64,000 nucleotides of DNA from Candidatus Hydrogenedens sp. (GTDB taxonomy: Bacteria; Hydrogenedentota; Hydrogenedentia; Hydrogenedentales; JAEUWI01), in contig WGMK01000016.1 in assembly GCA_016125095.1 (NCBI GenBank), positions 124,001 to 188,000 on the forward strand, written 5' to 3'. The first letter of the stretch is position 1. Each line of letters starts with the position of its first letter. The position numbers were made by a program, and so were the translations under genes. Below are positions 24,530 to 33,093 of the stretch, one piece after another. The notes under the pieces were generated by a model. It saw only the letters and a list, made by a program, of their open reading frames with translations. It had not been told where the DNA came from and searched no databases.

Positions 24530-25333
24530 TTACTCCGCGTCCAGGAATTCGGTGGCCCAGGCGTGGTGCAGCGGGCCATGGCCCTGGCCGAGCGGCAGCG
24601 CATGCAGGATGGCGTGGTGCAGGTAATCCTTGGCGAAGGCGACCGCCTGCGGGAGTTCGATGCCCTGCGCCAGAAAACAGGCCACCGCGCTGGAATAGGT
24701 GCAGCCGGTGCCATGCGTGTTCTTCGTGTCAATGCGCGGCCGCGAGTAGCGTTCGCGCAGGTCGGGTGTAATCAGCCAGTCCACCGCTTCGGCGCCCTCG
24801 AGGTGGCCGCCCTTCGCCAGCACGGCGCGCGCACCCGCTTTCAGTAGCGCGTCCGCCGCACGCAGCAGGCTGTCTTCGTCCTGCACCGCGATTCCCGTCA
24901 GCGCCTCGGCCTCGCGGGCGTTGGGGGTAATCACGGCGGCCTGCGGCAGCAGCCAATGCAGCAGCGCCTCGCCCGCGTCGGCATCGAGCAGGCGCGCTCC
25001 GCTCTTGGACACCATGACCGGATCGAGCACAATGGGCGGCCCGGCGTGTCTATCGAGCGCGGCGGCCACGGCTTCGACGACAGCAGCGCTGCCTAGCATG
25101 CCGATCTTGATGGCGTCCGCGCCGATATCCTCGAGCACGAGATCGATCTGCTTCGCCACATGCTCGGGCGCCACCGGCGTCACCCCGGCCACGTCCTGCG
25201 TGTTCTGATAGGTGACGGCAGTGACAGCGGTCATGCCATAGCAGCCGAGCGCGCACATGGTTTTTAAATCGGCCTGAATGCCGGCGCCGCCGCCGGAATC
25301 GCTGCCTGCGATACTCAGTACACGCGGTATCAT
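24530..25333 (-). CDS. thiD: Hydroxymethylpyrimidine / phosphomethylpyrimidine kinase ThiD
   Basis: A 267-residue ribokinase-fold kinase that phosphorylates HMP and HMP-phosphate for thiamin synthesis. It opens with the diagnostic VLSIAGSDSGGGAGIQADLK, has YQNTQDVAGVTPV and VLDPVMVSKSG, and ends with the anion-hole motif NTHGTGCTYSSA. Two starts are possible: the ATG at 25339 overlaps the nupC stop as ATGA, but the GGAGG is too close to it; the ATG at 25333 stands seven bases after that GGAGG and was chosen. Either way it is co-transcribed with the transporter upstream and the acylase downstream. Confidence 0.95.
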   Translation of the reverse strand: MIPRVLSIAGSDSGGGAGIQADLKTMCALGCYGMTAVTAVTYQNTQDVAGVTPVAPEHVAKQIDLVLEDIGADAIKIGMLGSAAVVEAVAAALDRHAGPPIVLDPVMVSKSGARLLDADAGEALLHWLLPQAAVITPNAREAEALTGIAVQDEDSLLRAADALLKAGARAVLAKGGHLEGAEAVDWLITPDLRERYSRPRIDTKNTHGTGCTYSSAVACFLAQGIELPQAVAFAKDYLHHAILHALPLGQGHGPLHHAWATEFLDAE

Positions 25334-25335
25334 GT

Positions 25336-26502
25336 TCATGCCTCCACAAGAATGCCCGCCACGCAGGCCGTGGTGAATGCCGCCAAGGTGCCCGCGATGA
25401 GCGCGCGGAACGCCATCTGCGCCACTTCGCTCCGCCGCTCGGGAATCATCGCCGCCAGCGCCCCGATCATGATACCAAGGCTGCCCGGATTCGCAAAGCC
25501 GCAGAGCGCGTAGGTGCTGATGGTGATTGCGCGCGGGCTGATCACCTGCCCCTCGATGAGCGGCTGCATCTGCTGATAGGCGATGAACTCGTTGAAGATC
25601 GTCTTCGTGGCCAGCAGCTCGCCCACCTTGGGGATGTCGGCCCAGGGCACGCCCAGCAGAAACGCGAAGGGCCGGAAGAACCACCCGAGCATGGCGTTCA
25701 GCGTATAACCCGTTACCGAAAGCGCCGCAAGGTCGGCCAGATAGATAAAGCCGATGAAGACGATGAGCATGGCCCCCACGCTGAGCGCCATTTGGAGACC
25801 GAGCGACGCGCCGCGCGAAGCGGCGTCGAAGATGTTGTGGCTTTCGCGCGGCAGCTTGATGGACAGGCCGCCCGCGGTGGCGGGCGTCTCGCGCTCGGGC
25901 ACCATCAGCTTCGCGATAACGATCGCGGCGGGAGCGCTCATGAGCGAGGCCGCCAGCAAGTGCCCCGGCTCCGCGCTGATGCCCTCGATGCCCAGAAAGA
26001 TGAGCAGCGCCGCCCCGAAGGTTTCCGCGCCCGAGGTGCGCAGGGTGTAGCGCATCACCTTGGCAATGCCGCCCACCAGCAGTTGCACTACGCCGATGTG
26101 TTGCAACACCGCCGCAAGCGAGGCCACGAAGATGATGGTGGGCAACACCCGGAAGGCCACCACCGCGCTGATGGCGAAGCTGTCTACCCGCTGCATGCCC
26201 TCCGGACCCGGCACCAGCGCGGAATCGAGCAGGAAAAACTGGGTGAGGTTGCCGAAAAGGAATTTCGCGCCTTCGTTGCTCGCCGCAGTAATGAGTTCAA
26301 AGCCTGCGCGTACGGTATCGAAGAAAGGCGCACCGAAGGGCGTGCGCAAAATCAGCAGCCCCAGCAGCACCTGTAGACCCACGCCCCAGAGCAGCAGCCG
26401 CGCCTTGGGGAGCGCGCGGTTTTCCGATAACAGCCACGCCAGCAACAGCATCATCAGCAGCCCGATCGCGCTGATTGCACGGAGAATCAGGTCGGATTCC
26501 AA
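25336..26502 (-). CDS. Concentrative nucleoside transporter, NupC/CNT family
   Basis: A 388-residue inner-membrane symporter that imports nucleosides with H+ or Na+. Family marks are clear: FRVLPTIIFVASL, the TM segment with GIEGISAEPGHL, and the two substrate-binding motifs KTIFNEFIAYQQM and CGFANPGSLGIMIG. The length and the eight or so core helices are normal for bacterial CNT proteins. It is the first gene of a three-gene unit; its TGA overlaps a possible ATG of thiD. Pairing a CNT transporter with thiD suggests it may carry a thiamin precursor or nucleoside salvage product, which is an inference from gene order. Confidence 0.93.
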   Translation of the reverse strand: MESDLILRAISAIGLLMMLLLAWLLSENRALPKARLLLWGVGLQVLLGLLILRTPFGAPFFDTVRAGFELITAASNEGAKFLFGNLTQFFLLDSALVPGPEGMQRVDSFAISAVVAFRVLPTIIFVASLAAVLQHIGVVQLLVGGIAKVMRYTLRTSGAETFGAALLIFLGIEGISAEPGHLLAASLMSAPAAIVIAKLMVPERETPATAGGLSIKLPRESHNIFDAASRGASLGLQMALSVGAMLIVFIGFIYLADLAALSVTGYTLNAMLGWFFRPFAFLLGVPWADIPKVGELLATKTIFNEFIAYQQMQPLIEGQVISPRAITISTYALCGFANPGSLGIMIGALAAMIPERRSEVAQMAFRALIAGTLAAFTTACVAGILVEA

Positions 26503-26948
26503 AGATCGTTTCCTTCTCGGTAGCGGCGCCTACGGCGCGCGTAGTGTAGGCAACCGCTAGGGGCATGGGCAAGCCCCTGCAATCAATGGGCTTCCGGCGT
26601 TTTGGAGCGCAGCCGCAAACGGGAGACGGCTACGCTCGCCAGACCAAAGTTGCGCGGCCGTGCAGATGTGCGCCGGAGTACGCCTCGATTTCTACCGACA
26701 CAACGCCGTTCCGAGATTTTCGTGAGTTTTGTGTGAGTTTCAACATCTTGTGGAATTGGTGGGGAATTCGCCTCAGCGATTCACATATATTGTATTCAAT
26801 CTCGAGCACAATCGGCGTTTTCGGCGCGTCGGACGGGGTGTGGATAACTCCAGGCCAGCGCCCTTCCCCCGACCCGATGGCCCGCGTGTTCCAGGTCTTT
26901 CGTCCCCTCCTGCGCCGATTTTAGGGCGGATTTCAGTCGAAAATCCTC
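26503..26948. other. Gene-free region between nupC and the ribonucleotide reductase promoter
   Basis: About 450 bases with no believable gene. It holds the nupC promoter (leftward) and becomes AT-rich from 26700. A half-site resembling the boxes described downstream lies at 26780-26795 but matches poorly. No RNA gene is recognised. Confidence 0.4.
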
Positions 26949-26977
26949 TTGACAGCCCACCGAATACAGAATATAAT
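26949..26977 (+). promoter_or_regulatory. Consensus sigma-70 promoter for the ribonucleotide reductase
   Basis: TTGACA (26949-26954) and TATAAT (26972-26977) are both perfect and separated by 17 bases. Transcription would begin near 26984, leaving a leader of about 420 bases before the start codon at 27403. It is the best promoter match I noticed in the window. Confidence 0.8.
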
Positions 26978-27026
26978 TACAGTAAAAACTAACGAGCGGT
27001 AGCCTGAGATTCTTTCCACCGGCAGA

Positions 27027-27073
27027 CCACCATATATAGCGTCATTCTGAAATTGTTATACCATATATTGTTG
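27027..27073 (+). promoter_or_regulatory. Pair of NrdR-box-like palindromes
   Basis: Two AT-rich sites, CCACCATATATAGCGT at 27027-27042 and ATACCATATATTGTTG at 27058-27073, match the NrdR consensus acaCwAtATaTwGtgt at about 13 and 12 of 16 positions. Their starts are 31 bases apart, close to three DNA turns, as is usual for NrdR pairs. NrdR represses ribonucleotide reductase genes. They lie downstream of the perfect promoter; a second, weaker promoter may overlap the right-hand box (TTGTTA at 27071). Confidence 0.6.
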
Positions 27074-27402
27074 TTATTAATTCTTGCTAGTGCCTGTAAA
27101 AACTGCGATCTGCGTTCCAAATTAGGGCAAATATTTTTTACTTTACAGGCCGCGAGCATGTTGCTATATTCCGAGATTGTCGGAGGGGGAGAGTTTAATC
27201 GATCGCCAAAAAGCACAGGCTGTTGGGGTGACACAACAATGTTAATACAACCTGTGGTGGCTAGCAAGAGGCGCGGAGGTAGCGGATTTTGCCCCTGGGA
27301 GCGGGGTGAAGCCGTGGCCGGGCCCATTTCGAGGAAGTGAATGAGCAGCGGTGTGTCTTGGATGTTGGAAGAGGGAAACGCAACCCAGAGGAGCGGAGCA
27401 GC
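27074..27402 (+). other. Long leader of the ribonucleotide reductase mRNA
   Basis: About 330 bases without a gene. A 9-bp inverted repeat (GCCTGTAAA at 27092, TTTACAGGC at 27142) could form a leader hairpin. I looked for a cobalamin riboswitch, which would suit a B12 enzyme, but found no convincing B12 box. The ribosome site GAGGAG is at 27387-27392. Confidence 0.4.
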
Positions 27403-29478
27403 ATGTTTGAAGTGAGAGAGCGGTTTAAGCTGGCCGAGAGTTTCATTGAACAGTACAAAGGCAAGCAGCCGGATTGGGGTCCGCTCGGCTATATCACCTT
27501 CAAGCGTACGTATGCCCGCGTGGTGGACCAGACCACCGGCCGCACCGAGGAGTACTTCGAGACCCTGCGCCGCGTGGTGGAGGGCTGCTATACGATTCAG
27601 CTGAACCACTGCCTGAGCCTGAAGCTGCCGTGGAAGCGCGAGAAGGCGCAGCGCTCGGCCCAGGAAATGTTCCGCCTGATGTGGGACTTCAAGTTCCTGC
27701 CCCCCGGCCGCGGCCTGTGGATGATGGGTTCGGAGTACATTTACCTGCGCGGTTCGGCCGCGCTGAACAACTGCGCCTTCGTGTCGACCGATGAGCTCGA
27801 CACCGATTTCGCCGAGCCCTTCTGCTTCCTCATGGATCTTTCCATGCTGGGCGTGGGCGTCGCGTTCGACACCGAGGGCGCCGGCAGCGTCACCATCCAG
27901 GAACCGGCCCTCGGCGAGTACACCCACCAGGTGGAAGACTCGAAGGAAGGCTGGTGCGACCTCATCCGCGTGGTGCTCAATTCCTACGTGGGCCGCGCGC
28001 GCCGTCCCGCCAAGATCGACTACAGCAAAATCCGCCCGATGGGCGCGCCCATCAACACCTTCGGCGGCATTGCCCCCGGACCCGGCCCGCTGATCGAGTG
28101 CATCGAGAACATCACCAAGATTCTCGCGCCGCGCGCCGGCCATGAGATTTCGTCGACCGATATCACCGACCTGATGAACGTGATCGGCAAGTGCGTGGTG
28201 TCGGGCGGCGTGCGCCGCACGGCCGAGCTGGCGCTGGGCAAGCCCACCGACCAGGACTACCTGCGCCTGAAGGATCCCAAGCTGCACGGCGACAAGCTGA
28301 CCGCGTGGCGCTGGGCCTCGAACAACAGCGTGTCGGCCGAGGTGGGCATGGACTACCACGACGTGGGCACGCAGACCGCCAAGAACGGCGAGCCGGGCTA
28401 TTTCTGGCGCGACACCGCGCGCGCCTACGGCCGCATGAAAGACGGCGCGACCTGGGCAGACGCCAAGGTGGCGGGCACCAACCCCTGCGCCGAGCAGAGC
28501 CTGGAATCCTACGAGATCTGCAACCTGGTCGAGACATTCCCCTCGCGCCATGGCTCGCTCGACGAATACAAGCGCACGCTCAAGTTCGCGTATCTGTACG
28601 CCAAGACCGTGACGCTGATTCCCACGCACAACGAGCGCACCAACGCCATCATGCTGCGCAACCGCCGCATCGGCCTGAGCCAGAGCGGCATCGTCGAGGC
28701 CTTTGAAAAGCACGGCAAGCGCACCCACTTCGAATGGTGCGACAAGGGCTACGAATACATCTGCCAGCTCGACAAGATCTATTCCAGCTGGCTGTGCGTG
28801 CCCACCAGCGTGAAGAAGACCAGCGTGAAGCCCAGCGGCACCGTGTCGCTCATGCCCGGCGTGACCCCCGGCATCCACTACGCCCACTCCGAGTACTACT
28901 TCCGCACCATCCGCATCGACAAGACCAGCAAGCTGGTCGAGCCGCTGAAGAAGGCCGGCTACCGCATCGAGGAATCCGTCTACGGCGACAACACCTGGGT
29001 GGTGTATTTCCCCGTGCACGAGGAAAACTTCAGCCGCTCCAAGACCCAGGTGTCCGTGTGGGAACAGATGGAAAACGTCGCGCAGATGAGCTACTACTGG
29101 GCCGACAACCAGGTGAGCGCCACCGTCACCTTCCGCCCCGAAGAAGCCGCCGACATCCCCTACGCGCTCGAGCTCTATGAATCGCGCGTGAAGTCCATCA
29201 GTTTCCTCCCCCTCACCGACCACAACTACCCGCAGGCGCCCTACCAGGAAATCACCAAGGAAGCCTACGACCTCGCCGTGGCGAAGCTGAAGCCCCTCAA
29301 CTTCGAATCCATCAACACCGACGAGGCCCAGGACCTCTTCTGCGACGGCGACAAGTGCGAGATTAACGTCCGCCCGCACATGCCCGAACAGCAGGAAATG
29401 GACGGCGTCGACGAAGCCCCCGAAGTGCTCGCCGAAGCCGAAACCGAAGACGCCGGAGCCGTCACGCAGGAAGCGTAG
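27403..29478 (+). CDS. nrdJ: Adenosylcobalamin-dependent (class II, monomeric) ribonucleoside-triphosphate reductase
   Basis: A 691-residue enzyme that makes deoxyribonucleotides with coenzyme B12, so it works with or without oxygen. The thiyl-radical cysteine and its partner glutamate are in NPCAEQSLESYEICN (Cys362, Glu364); the two active-site reducing cysteines are Cys124 (LNNCAF) and Cys373, eleven residues after Cys362, the same spacing as in the Lactobacillus enzyme. A C-terminal pair in FCDGDKCEI probably relays electrons. After residue 660 there is an acidic tail. The ATG at 27403 follows GAGGAG/GGAG. It is monocistronic, between a consensus promoter and a strong terminator, and probably under NrdR control. 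Dependence on B12 implies uptake or synthesis genes elsewhere. Confidence 0.95.
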   Translation: MFEVRERFKLAESFIEQYKGKQPDWGPLGYITFKRTYARVVDQTTGRTEEYFETLRRVVEGCYTIQLNHCLSLKLPWKREKAQRSAQEMFRLMWDFKFLPPGRGLWMMGSEYIYLRGSAALNNCAFVSTDELDTDFAEPFCFLMDLSMLGVGVAFDTEGAGSVTIQEPALGEYTHQVEDSKEGWCDLIRVVLNSYVGRARRPAKIDYSKIRPMGAPINTFGGIAPGPGPLIECIENITKILAPRAGHEISSTDITDLMNVIGKCVVSGGVRRTAELALGKPTDQDYLRLKDPKLHGDKLTAWRWASNNSVSAEVGMDYHDVGTQTAKNGEPGYFWRDTARAYGRMKDGATWADAKVAGTNPCAEQSLESYEICNLVETFPSRHGSLDEYKRTLKFAYLYAKTVTLIPTHNERTNAIMLRNRRIGLSQSGIVEAFEKHGKRTHFEWCDKGYEYICQLDKIYSSWLCVPTSVKKTSVKPSGTVSLMPGVTPGIHYAHSEYYFRTIRIDKTSKLVEPLKKAGYRIEESVYGDNTWVVYFPVHEENFSRSKTQVSVWEQMENVAQMSYYWADNQVSATVTFRPEEAADIPYALELYESRVKSISFLPLTDHNYPQAPYQEITKEAYDLAVAKLKPLNFESINTDEAQDLFCDGDKCEINVRPHMPEQQEMDGVDEAPEVLAEAETEDAGAVTQEA

Positions 29479-29516
29479 GCGCGACGGTACAGAACAGCTG
29501 AATTGTTACTTGCCGC

Positions 29517-29555
29517 CTCCCCCGCGCCTTTCTGGGCGCGGGGGAGATTTTTTTT
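29517..29555 (+). terminator. Intrinsic terminator of the ribonucleotide reductase gene
   Basis: A perfect 12-bp stem, CTCCCCCGCGCC with GGCGCGGGGGAG, closes a six-base loop and is followed by A and eight T residues. A textbook Rho-independent terminator 39 bases after the stop codon. Confidence 0.93.
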
Positions 29556-29564
29556 GTTCCCCTC

Positions 29565-29687
29565 CCCTCGTTACAACGCTCTGCGGTGTAACGCATCTCC
29601 GGGCGCTCCGCGCCCCGTGCCTCCGGAAGCCTTCCGCGCCGCAGAGTGGCGGAAGGCCCGTTACACCGCAGAGCGATGTAACGAGGG
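29565..29687. repeat. 123-bp palindromic element, copy 1
   Basis: The element begins CCCTCGTTACAACGCTCTGC and ends with the reverse complement, so its termini are 29-bp inverted repeats with about one mismatch. A second copy of exactly the same length stands at 30195-30317. It carries no ORF of interest. The form resembles a MITE or a large REP-type element. Confidence 0.8.
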
Positions 29688-29714
29688 AGGGGGAGTACGA
29701 GGGACTTTAGATAC

Positions 29715-29745
29715 GGTAGGGCGAGACTCCGTCGAGCCATCTTGG
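29715..29745 (+). repeat. Dispersed repeat, variant B
   Basis: GGTAGGGCGAGACTCCGTCG followed by AGCCATCTTGG. A 26-base core (29719-29744) is repeated exactly in inverted orientation at 57993-58018, 28 kb away. It shares its first eight bases and the CATCTTG end with variant A copies at 18316 and 58217. Confidence 0.75.
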
Positions 29746-29817
29746 CGCGGGCGCTTCTTGACCACCGCCGCACTGCAATCCGCACTCGCATTCGAGGGCC
29801 AAAGGCCCGCCCCCATA

Positions 29818-29950
29818 CCAGCCTGGGCCAACGGCCCAGGTAGGGGGGGCCTTACGAAGAAGCGCTGAAGGCGCGCGCTATGACCATCGTTCGGGCCTTC
29901 AGCCCTCTATTTCTTCGCGGCGGTTTTCCTGGGCCGTTGGCCCAGGCTGG
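29818..29950. repeat. Long imperfect inverted repeat
   Basis: The outer arms contain CCTGGGCCAACGGCCCAGG (29822-29840) and its exact reverse complement (29928-29946); each arm is itself nearly palindromic. Inner arms GCTGAAGGC and GCCTTCAGC, and GAAGAA and TTCTTC, extend the pairing. The whole would fold into a large cruciform or RNA hairpin. Confidence 0.7.
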
Positions 29951-30194
29951 CATGGCGTTGCGCCGTTGGCGCGTTGTGGTGCATGAGGCGGTGGTGGTGG
30001 CGTTGCCGGTGCTTGCTGCATGCCTGCGTCCTCGCGCCAAGGAGGTCGCCGCGCTTCGCTCGCGATGACGATGTTGGCAGCGTTTGGGGTGGGGCGAGAT
30101 CAGCTTCGCGTCGTCCAATACGCTCGGCTCGTGAGGACACTCGCCCCACCTGGGGGCGTTTCTTCCTCATTGCACTGCTACTCCCTCTTTCGCT

Positions 30195-30317
30195 CCCTCG
30201 TTACACTGCTCTGCGGTGTAACGCACCTCCGGGCGCTCCGCGCCCCGGCCCTCTGGAAACCCCACGCGCCGCAGAGCGGCGGAAGACCCGTTACAACGCG
30301 GAGCGATGTAACGAGGG
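30195..30317. repeat. 123-bp palindromic element, copy 2
   Basis: Same length and ends as copy 1 (29565-29687), with roughly a dozen or more substitutions concentrated in the centre. A partial extra end, AGCGGTGTAACG, follows at 30321. The gene-free span 29479-30340 consists almost wholly of the terminator and these repeats. Confidence 0.8.
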
Positions 30318-30340
30318 GGCAGCGGTGTAACGTGGATAAT

Positions 30341-31450
30341 TTACTGCGAACAGCCGCGGGCGGTGACGGGCCAGGTGTCTACAATCTGGCCGTCGCGGAG
30401 GAGGTAATACCGGTCGAAGAGGTTGACCGTGGGGTCGCAGTGGGCGATGAAGATCTTGACCTTTTCGCCGAGCGCGATGGGCGGGGTGTCGGCGGTGTAT
30501 TCGGCGAAGCCGTGTTCGTCGCCGCCCCAGTCGTAGGTGGTGCCGGGGTAATCGGGCAGCACGGGGCGCACCCAATCCCAGGGGAGGGCCTTGAAGCCGG
30601 CGTCGAGGGTGACGCGTCCGGGCTTGGGATGGGTGAGCGCGCTGGACCAGACGTAGAGCGCGGGCTCGAAGGCGTCGAGCGTGTCGCCGTTGGGTCCGCC
30701 GATGATGCGGTATTGCTGGTCCATGAAGAGGTAGGAGCCGCATTGCAGGTCGGTCATGCCAGTGGCGTCGCTGTCGATATCGAAGGTGCCGGTGCCGCCG
30801 CCGGTGAAGACGGGGCACGGGATGCCGCCGGCTTCGATGGCGGCACGCGTGGCGGCGGCTTCGGCCATTGCGGCGAGGGAATGCCGCTTGCGGGCCTCGA
30901 ATCCATCGATGTGCATCAAGTGTCCGGCGTAGGCCTGCACGCCGCAGACCTGCAGGTGCGTGCGCGCGGCGGCCTGTTCGGCCAGCGCGACGGCCGGCGC
31001 GCCGCATTCGATGCCGGTGCGCTCGGTGCCGACGTCGAGGTCGATGAGCAGCTTGATGGTGATGCCGAGCTCGGTGGCAGCCGCGGCGAGCAGATCGAGC
31101 CCGTGCAGAGAATCCACAACCACCATGGCGTCGGGCTGGTGCAGGGCGAGCGCGGCGAAGCGCGCGGCCTTGTCGGGCGTGGACAGCGGCGAGGTGACGA
31201 GTATCGGCCCGATGCCCTGTGCGGCCAGCGCCTCGGCTTCGCTCACCTTGGCGCAGCAGATGCCGATGGCGCCCGCGTCGAGCTGCTTGCGCGCGATGTC
31301 GGCGCTCTTGTGGGTCTTCGCGTGCGGGCGCAGGCCGATGCCGCGCCCGGCCAGGTAGTCCGCCATCTTGCGCAGGTTGCGTTCGAAGGCCGCCTCGTCC
31401 AGCAGCAGCGCGGGCGTGGGCAGGTCGGCCAGGGAAATGGGCAGCTTCAA
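30341..31450 (-). CDS. D-threonine aldolase / D-serine dehydratase-like PLP enzyme
   Basis: A 369-residue fold-type III PLP enzyme (alanine-racemase N-terminal barrel plus a DSD1-like C-terminal domain). The PLP lysine is in LRPHAKTHKSADIA near residue 42, phosphate contacts near FTGGGTGTF, and the C-terminal metal site is in FIAHCDPT. Enzymes of this group cleave D-threonine or related D-beta-hydroxy amino acids to glycine and an aldehyde, or dehydrate D-serine. The start is TTG at 31450, which has GAGGAG six bases upstream; there is no nearby ATG that keeps the N-terminus LPTPALLLDE. It follows the DUF1501 gene by 23 bases on the same strand. Confidence 0.85.
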   Translation of the reverse strand: MKLPISLADLPTPALLLDEAAFERNLRKMADYLAGRGIGLRPHAKTHKSADIARKQLDAGAIGICCAKVSEAEALAAQGIGPILVTSPLSTPDKAARFAALALHQPDAMVVVDSLHGLDLLAAAATELGITIKLLIDLDVGTERTGIECGAPAVALAEQAAARTHLQVCGVQAYAGHLMHIDGFEARKRHSLAAMAEAAATRAAIEAGGIPCPVFTGGGTGTFDIDSDATGMTDLQCGSYLFMDQQYRIIGGPNGDTLDAFEPALYVWSSALTHPKPGRVTLDAGFKALPWDWVRPVLPDYPGTTYDWGGDEHGFAEYTADTPPIALGEKVKIFIAHCDPTVNLFDRYYLLRDGQIVDTWPVTARGCSQ

Positions 31451-31473
31451 GCGGTACTCCTCGGAAGCGCGGC

Positions 31474-32934
31474 TCAGGCCAGCACGGCCCGGATGAGATT
31501 GCCGTGCACGTCGGTCAGCCTCCGGTCGAGGCCGTTGTAATAATACGTCAGGCGGGTGTGGTCGAAGCCGAGCAAGTGCAGCACCGTGGCGTAGAAATCC
31601 CACACCGTCACCGGGTCGATTTCGGCGCGGCGCCCGAAGGGGTCGGTGGCGCCGAAGCTGGTGCCGCGCACGCCCGCGCCCATCATCCAGCAGGTGAAGC
31701 CGTCGGGGTTGTGGTCGCGGCCGGTGGTGCCTTCCTGGCGCGTGGGCATGCGGCCGAACTCGGTGGTCCAGAGCACGAGCGTGTCTTCCAGCATGCCGCG
31801 CTGCTTCAGGTCGGTCAGCAGGGCCGCCGTGGGCTGGTCGAACACGGGGCAATGCCGCTCGTAGTCGGACTTGAGCGTCTTGTGGGCGTCCCAATTGAGC
31901 AGACCATCGACGCCCGACGCGCGCGAGGCGCAATAAAGATTCACACAGCGCACGCCGCGCTCGAGCAGCCGCCGCGCGAACAGGCAATTGCGCGCGTAGG
32001 AGGCCTTGAGCGTGTTCGGATCGCCGGTGCCGTACAACTGGTGGATGTGCTCGGGCTCGGATTCTAGGCTGGACACCTCGGGCGCGGACAGCTGCATGCG
32101 CGCGGCCAGTTCATAGGCCGCGATGCGCGCGTGCAGTTCGCTCGATCCCGGATGCGCCTCGGCGTGCGCCTGGTTCATGTGCTGAATAAACGCGCGCGTG
32201 GCGGCATCCTCGTCGGCGTCCACCCCTTCCGGCGTTTCCAGGTTGCGCACGGGCTGCTGCGCACTCATCACGATGGCCTGGTGCTGCGCGGGCAGAAATC
32301 CGTTGCTCCAGTTCGCCTTGCCGTTGGGCGGCTCGCCGCGCACGTCGGGCATGCACACATAGGCCGGCAGGTTGTCGTTCTCGCTACCGAGCGCATAGCT
32401 GATCCACGCCCCCGCGCTGGGGAAGCCCTCGGTGGAATGGCCCGTGTTCATGAACACGCAGCCGGGGCCGTGGGTGTTGGTCTTCGAGGTCATCGAATGC
32501 ACGAAGGCGATGTCGTCCACGTGGCGGGCCATGTTGGGCAGCAGGGTGGAGATCATCTTGCCGCTCTCGCCCGCAGGCGCGAAGGGCCAGGGGCTGCGCA
32601 TCAGCGGCCCGTTCTTGCCCTGGAAGCTCATCATGTTTTCTTCGCCGGGCAGCGGCTGGCCGTCCAGTCGCTCGAGCTCGGGCTTGTGTTCCCACAAATC
32701 CATGTGCGACGCCGCGCCCGGGCAGAAGATTTGCAGCACGCGCCGGGCCTTGGGCTGGTGATGCGGCACGATGTTCGGCACCATGCCGGCCGAAGCCGCA
32801 CCGCCGAACAAATCGCGTGCGAGCAGGCCCGTCAGGCCCACGGCCGTCAGCCCCGTGTAGGCGCTCGAAAGAAAGCCCCGCCGCGACAGGTATTGCCCCG
32901 CCAGCGCGGCGGCCAGATCGTGTTGCTTAGCCAT
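31474..32934 (-). CDS. Tat-exported DUF1501 (sulfatase-like) protein
   Basis: A 486-residue protein of the alkaline-phosphatase/sulfatase superfamily. It has a twin-arginine signal, LSRRGFLSSAYTGLTAVGLTG, with the arginines at residues 18-19, so it is exported folded. Family marks include FCPGAASHMDLWEHKP, KTNTHGPGCVFMNTGHS, GLLNWDAHKTLKSDYE, VLWTTEFGRMPT and GRDHNPDGFTCWMMGAG. DUF1501 proteins are abundant in Planctomycetes and relatives, usually beside DUF1553/DUF1549 cytochromes; none is adjacent here. Instead it is paired with the D-threonine-aldolase-type gene. Catalytic activity is unproven for the family. Confidence 0.9.
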   Translation of the reverse strand: MAKQHDLAAALAGQYLSRRGFLSSAYTGLTAVGLTGLLARDLFGGAASAGMVPNIVPHHQPKARRVLQIFCPGAASHMDLWEHKPELERLDGQPLPGEENMMSFQGKNGPLMRSPWPFAPAGESGKMISTLLPNMARHVDDIAFVHSMTSKTNTHGPGCVFMNTGHSTEGFPSAGAWISYALGSENDNLPAYVCMPDVRGEPPNGKANWSNGFLPAQHQAIVMSAQQPVRNLETPEGVDADEDAATRAFIQHMNQAHAEAHPGSSELHARIAAYELAARMQLSAPEVSSLESEPEHIHQLYGTGDPNTLKASYARNCLFARRLLERGVRCVNLYCASRASGVDGLLNWDAHKTLKSDYERHCPVFDQPTAALLTDLKQRGMLEDTLVLWTTEFGRMPTRQEGTTGRDHNPDGFTCWMMGAGVRGTSFGATDPFGRRAEIDPVTVWDFYATVLHLLGFDHTRLTYYYNGLDRRLTDVHGNLIRAVLA

Positions 32935-33093
32935 AGTCCCCAACGCTAATGCAGCACGCGCCGGAATTGCAACGCGGGGGGAATATCGTAGGGTGGCGCC
33001 TTGTCGTCCTTTCCATTGCCCTTGCCGACCAGCGGTCGAAGTTGCATGCCGATTATTTATTGCACTACCTTGGGGTCACGGAGGAACGTTGCC

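Noticed and set aside
26780..26795. Another NrdR-like box
   Set aside because: The sequence around CACATATATTGTAT matches only about 10 of 16 positions and has no partner at a helical spacing.
27074..27402. Cobalamin riboswitch in the leader of the B12-dependent ribonucleotide reductase
   Set aside because: The leader is long enough and the enzyme uses B12, but I find no B12 box or the conserved core elements. A covariance-model search would settle it.
29503..30330. Several ORFs of 60-120 codons in the repeat island
   Set aside because: They are composed of palindromic repeats, differ between strands and show no domain or ribosome site.
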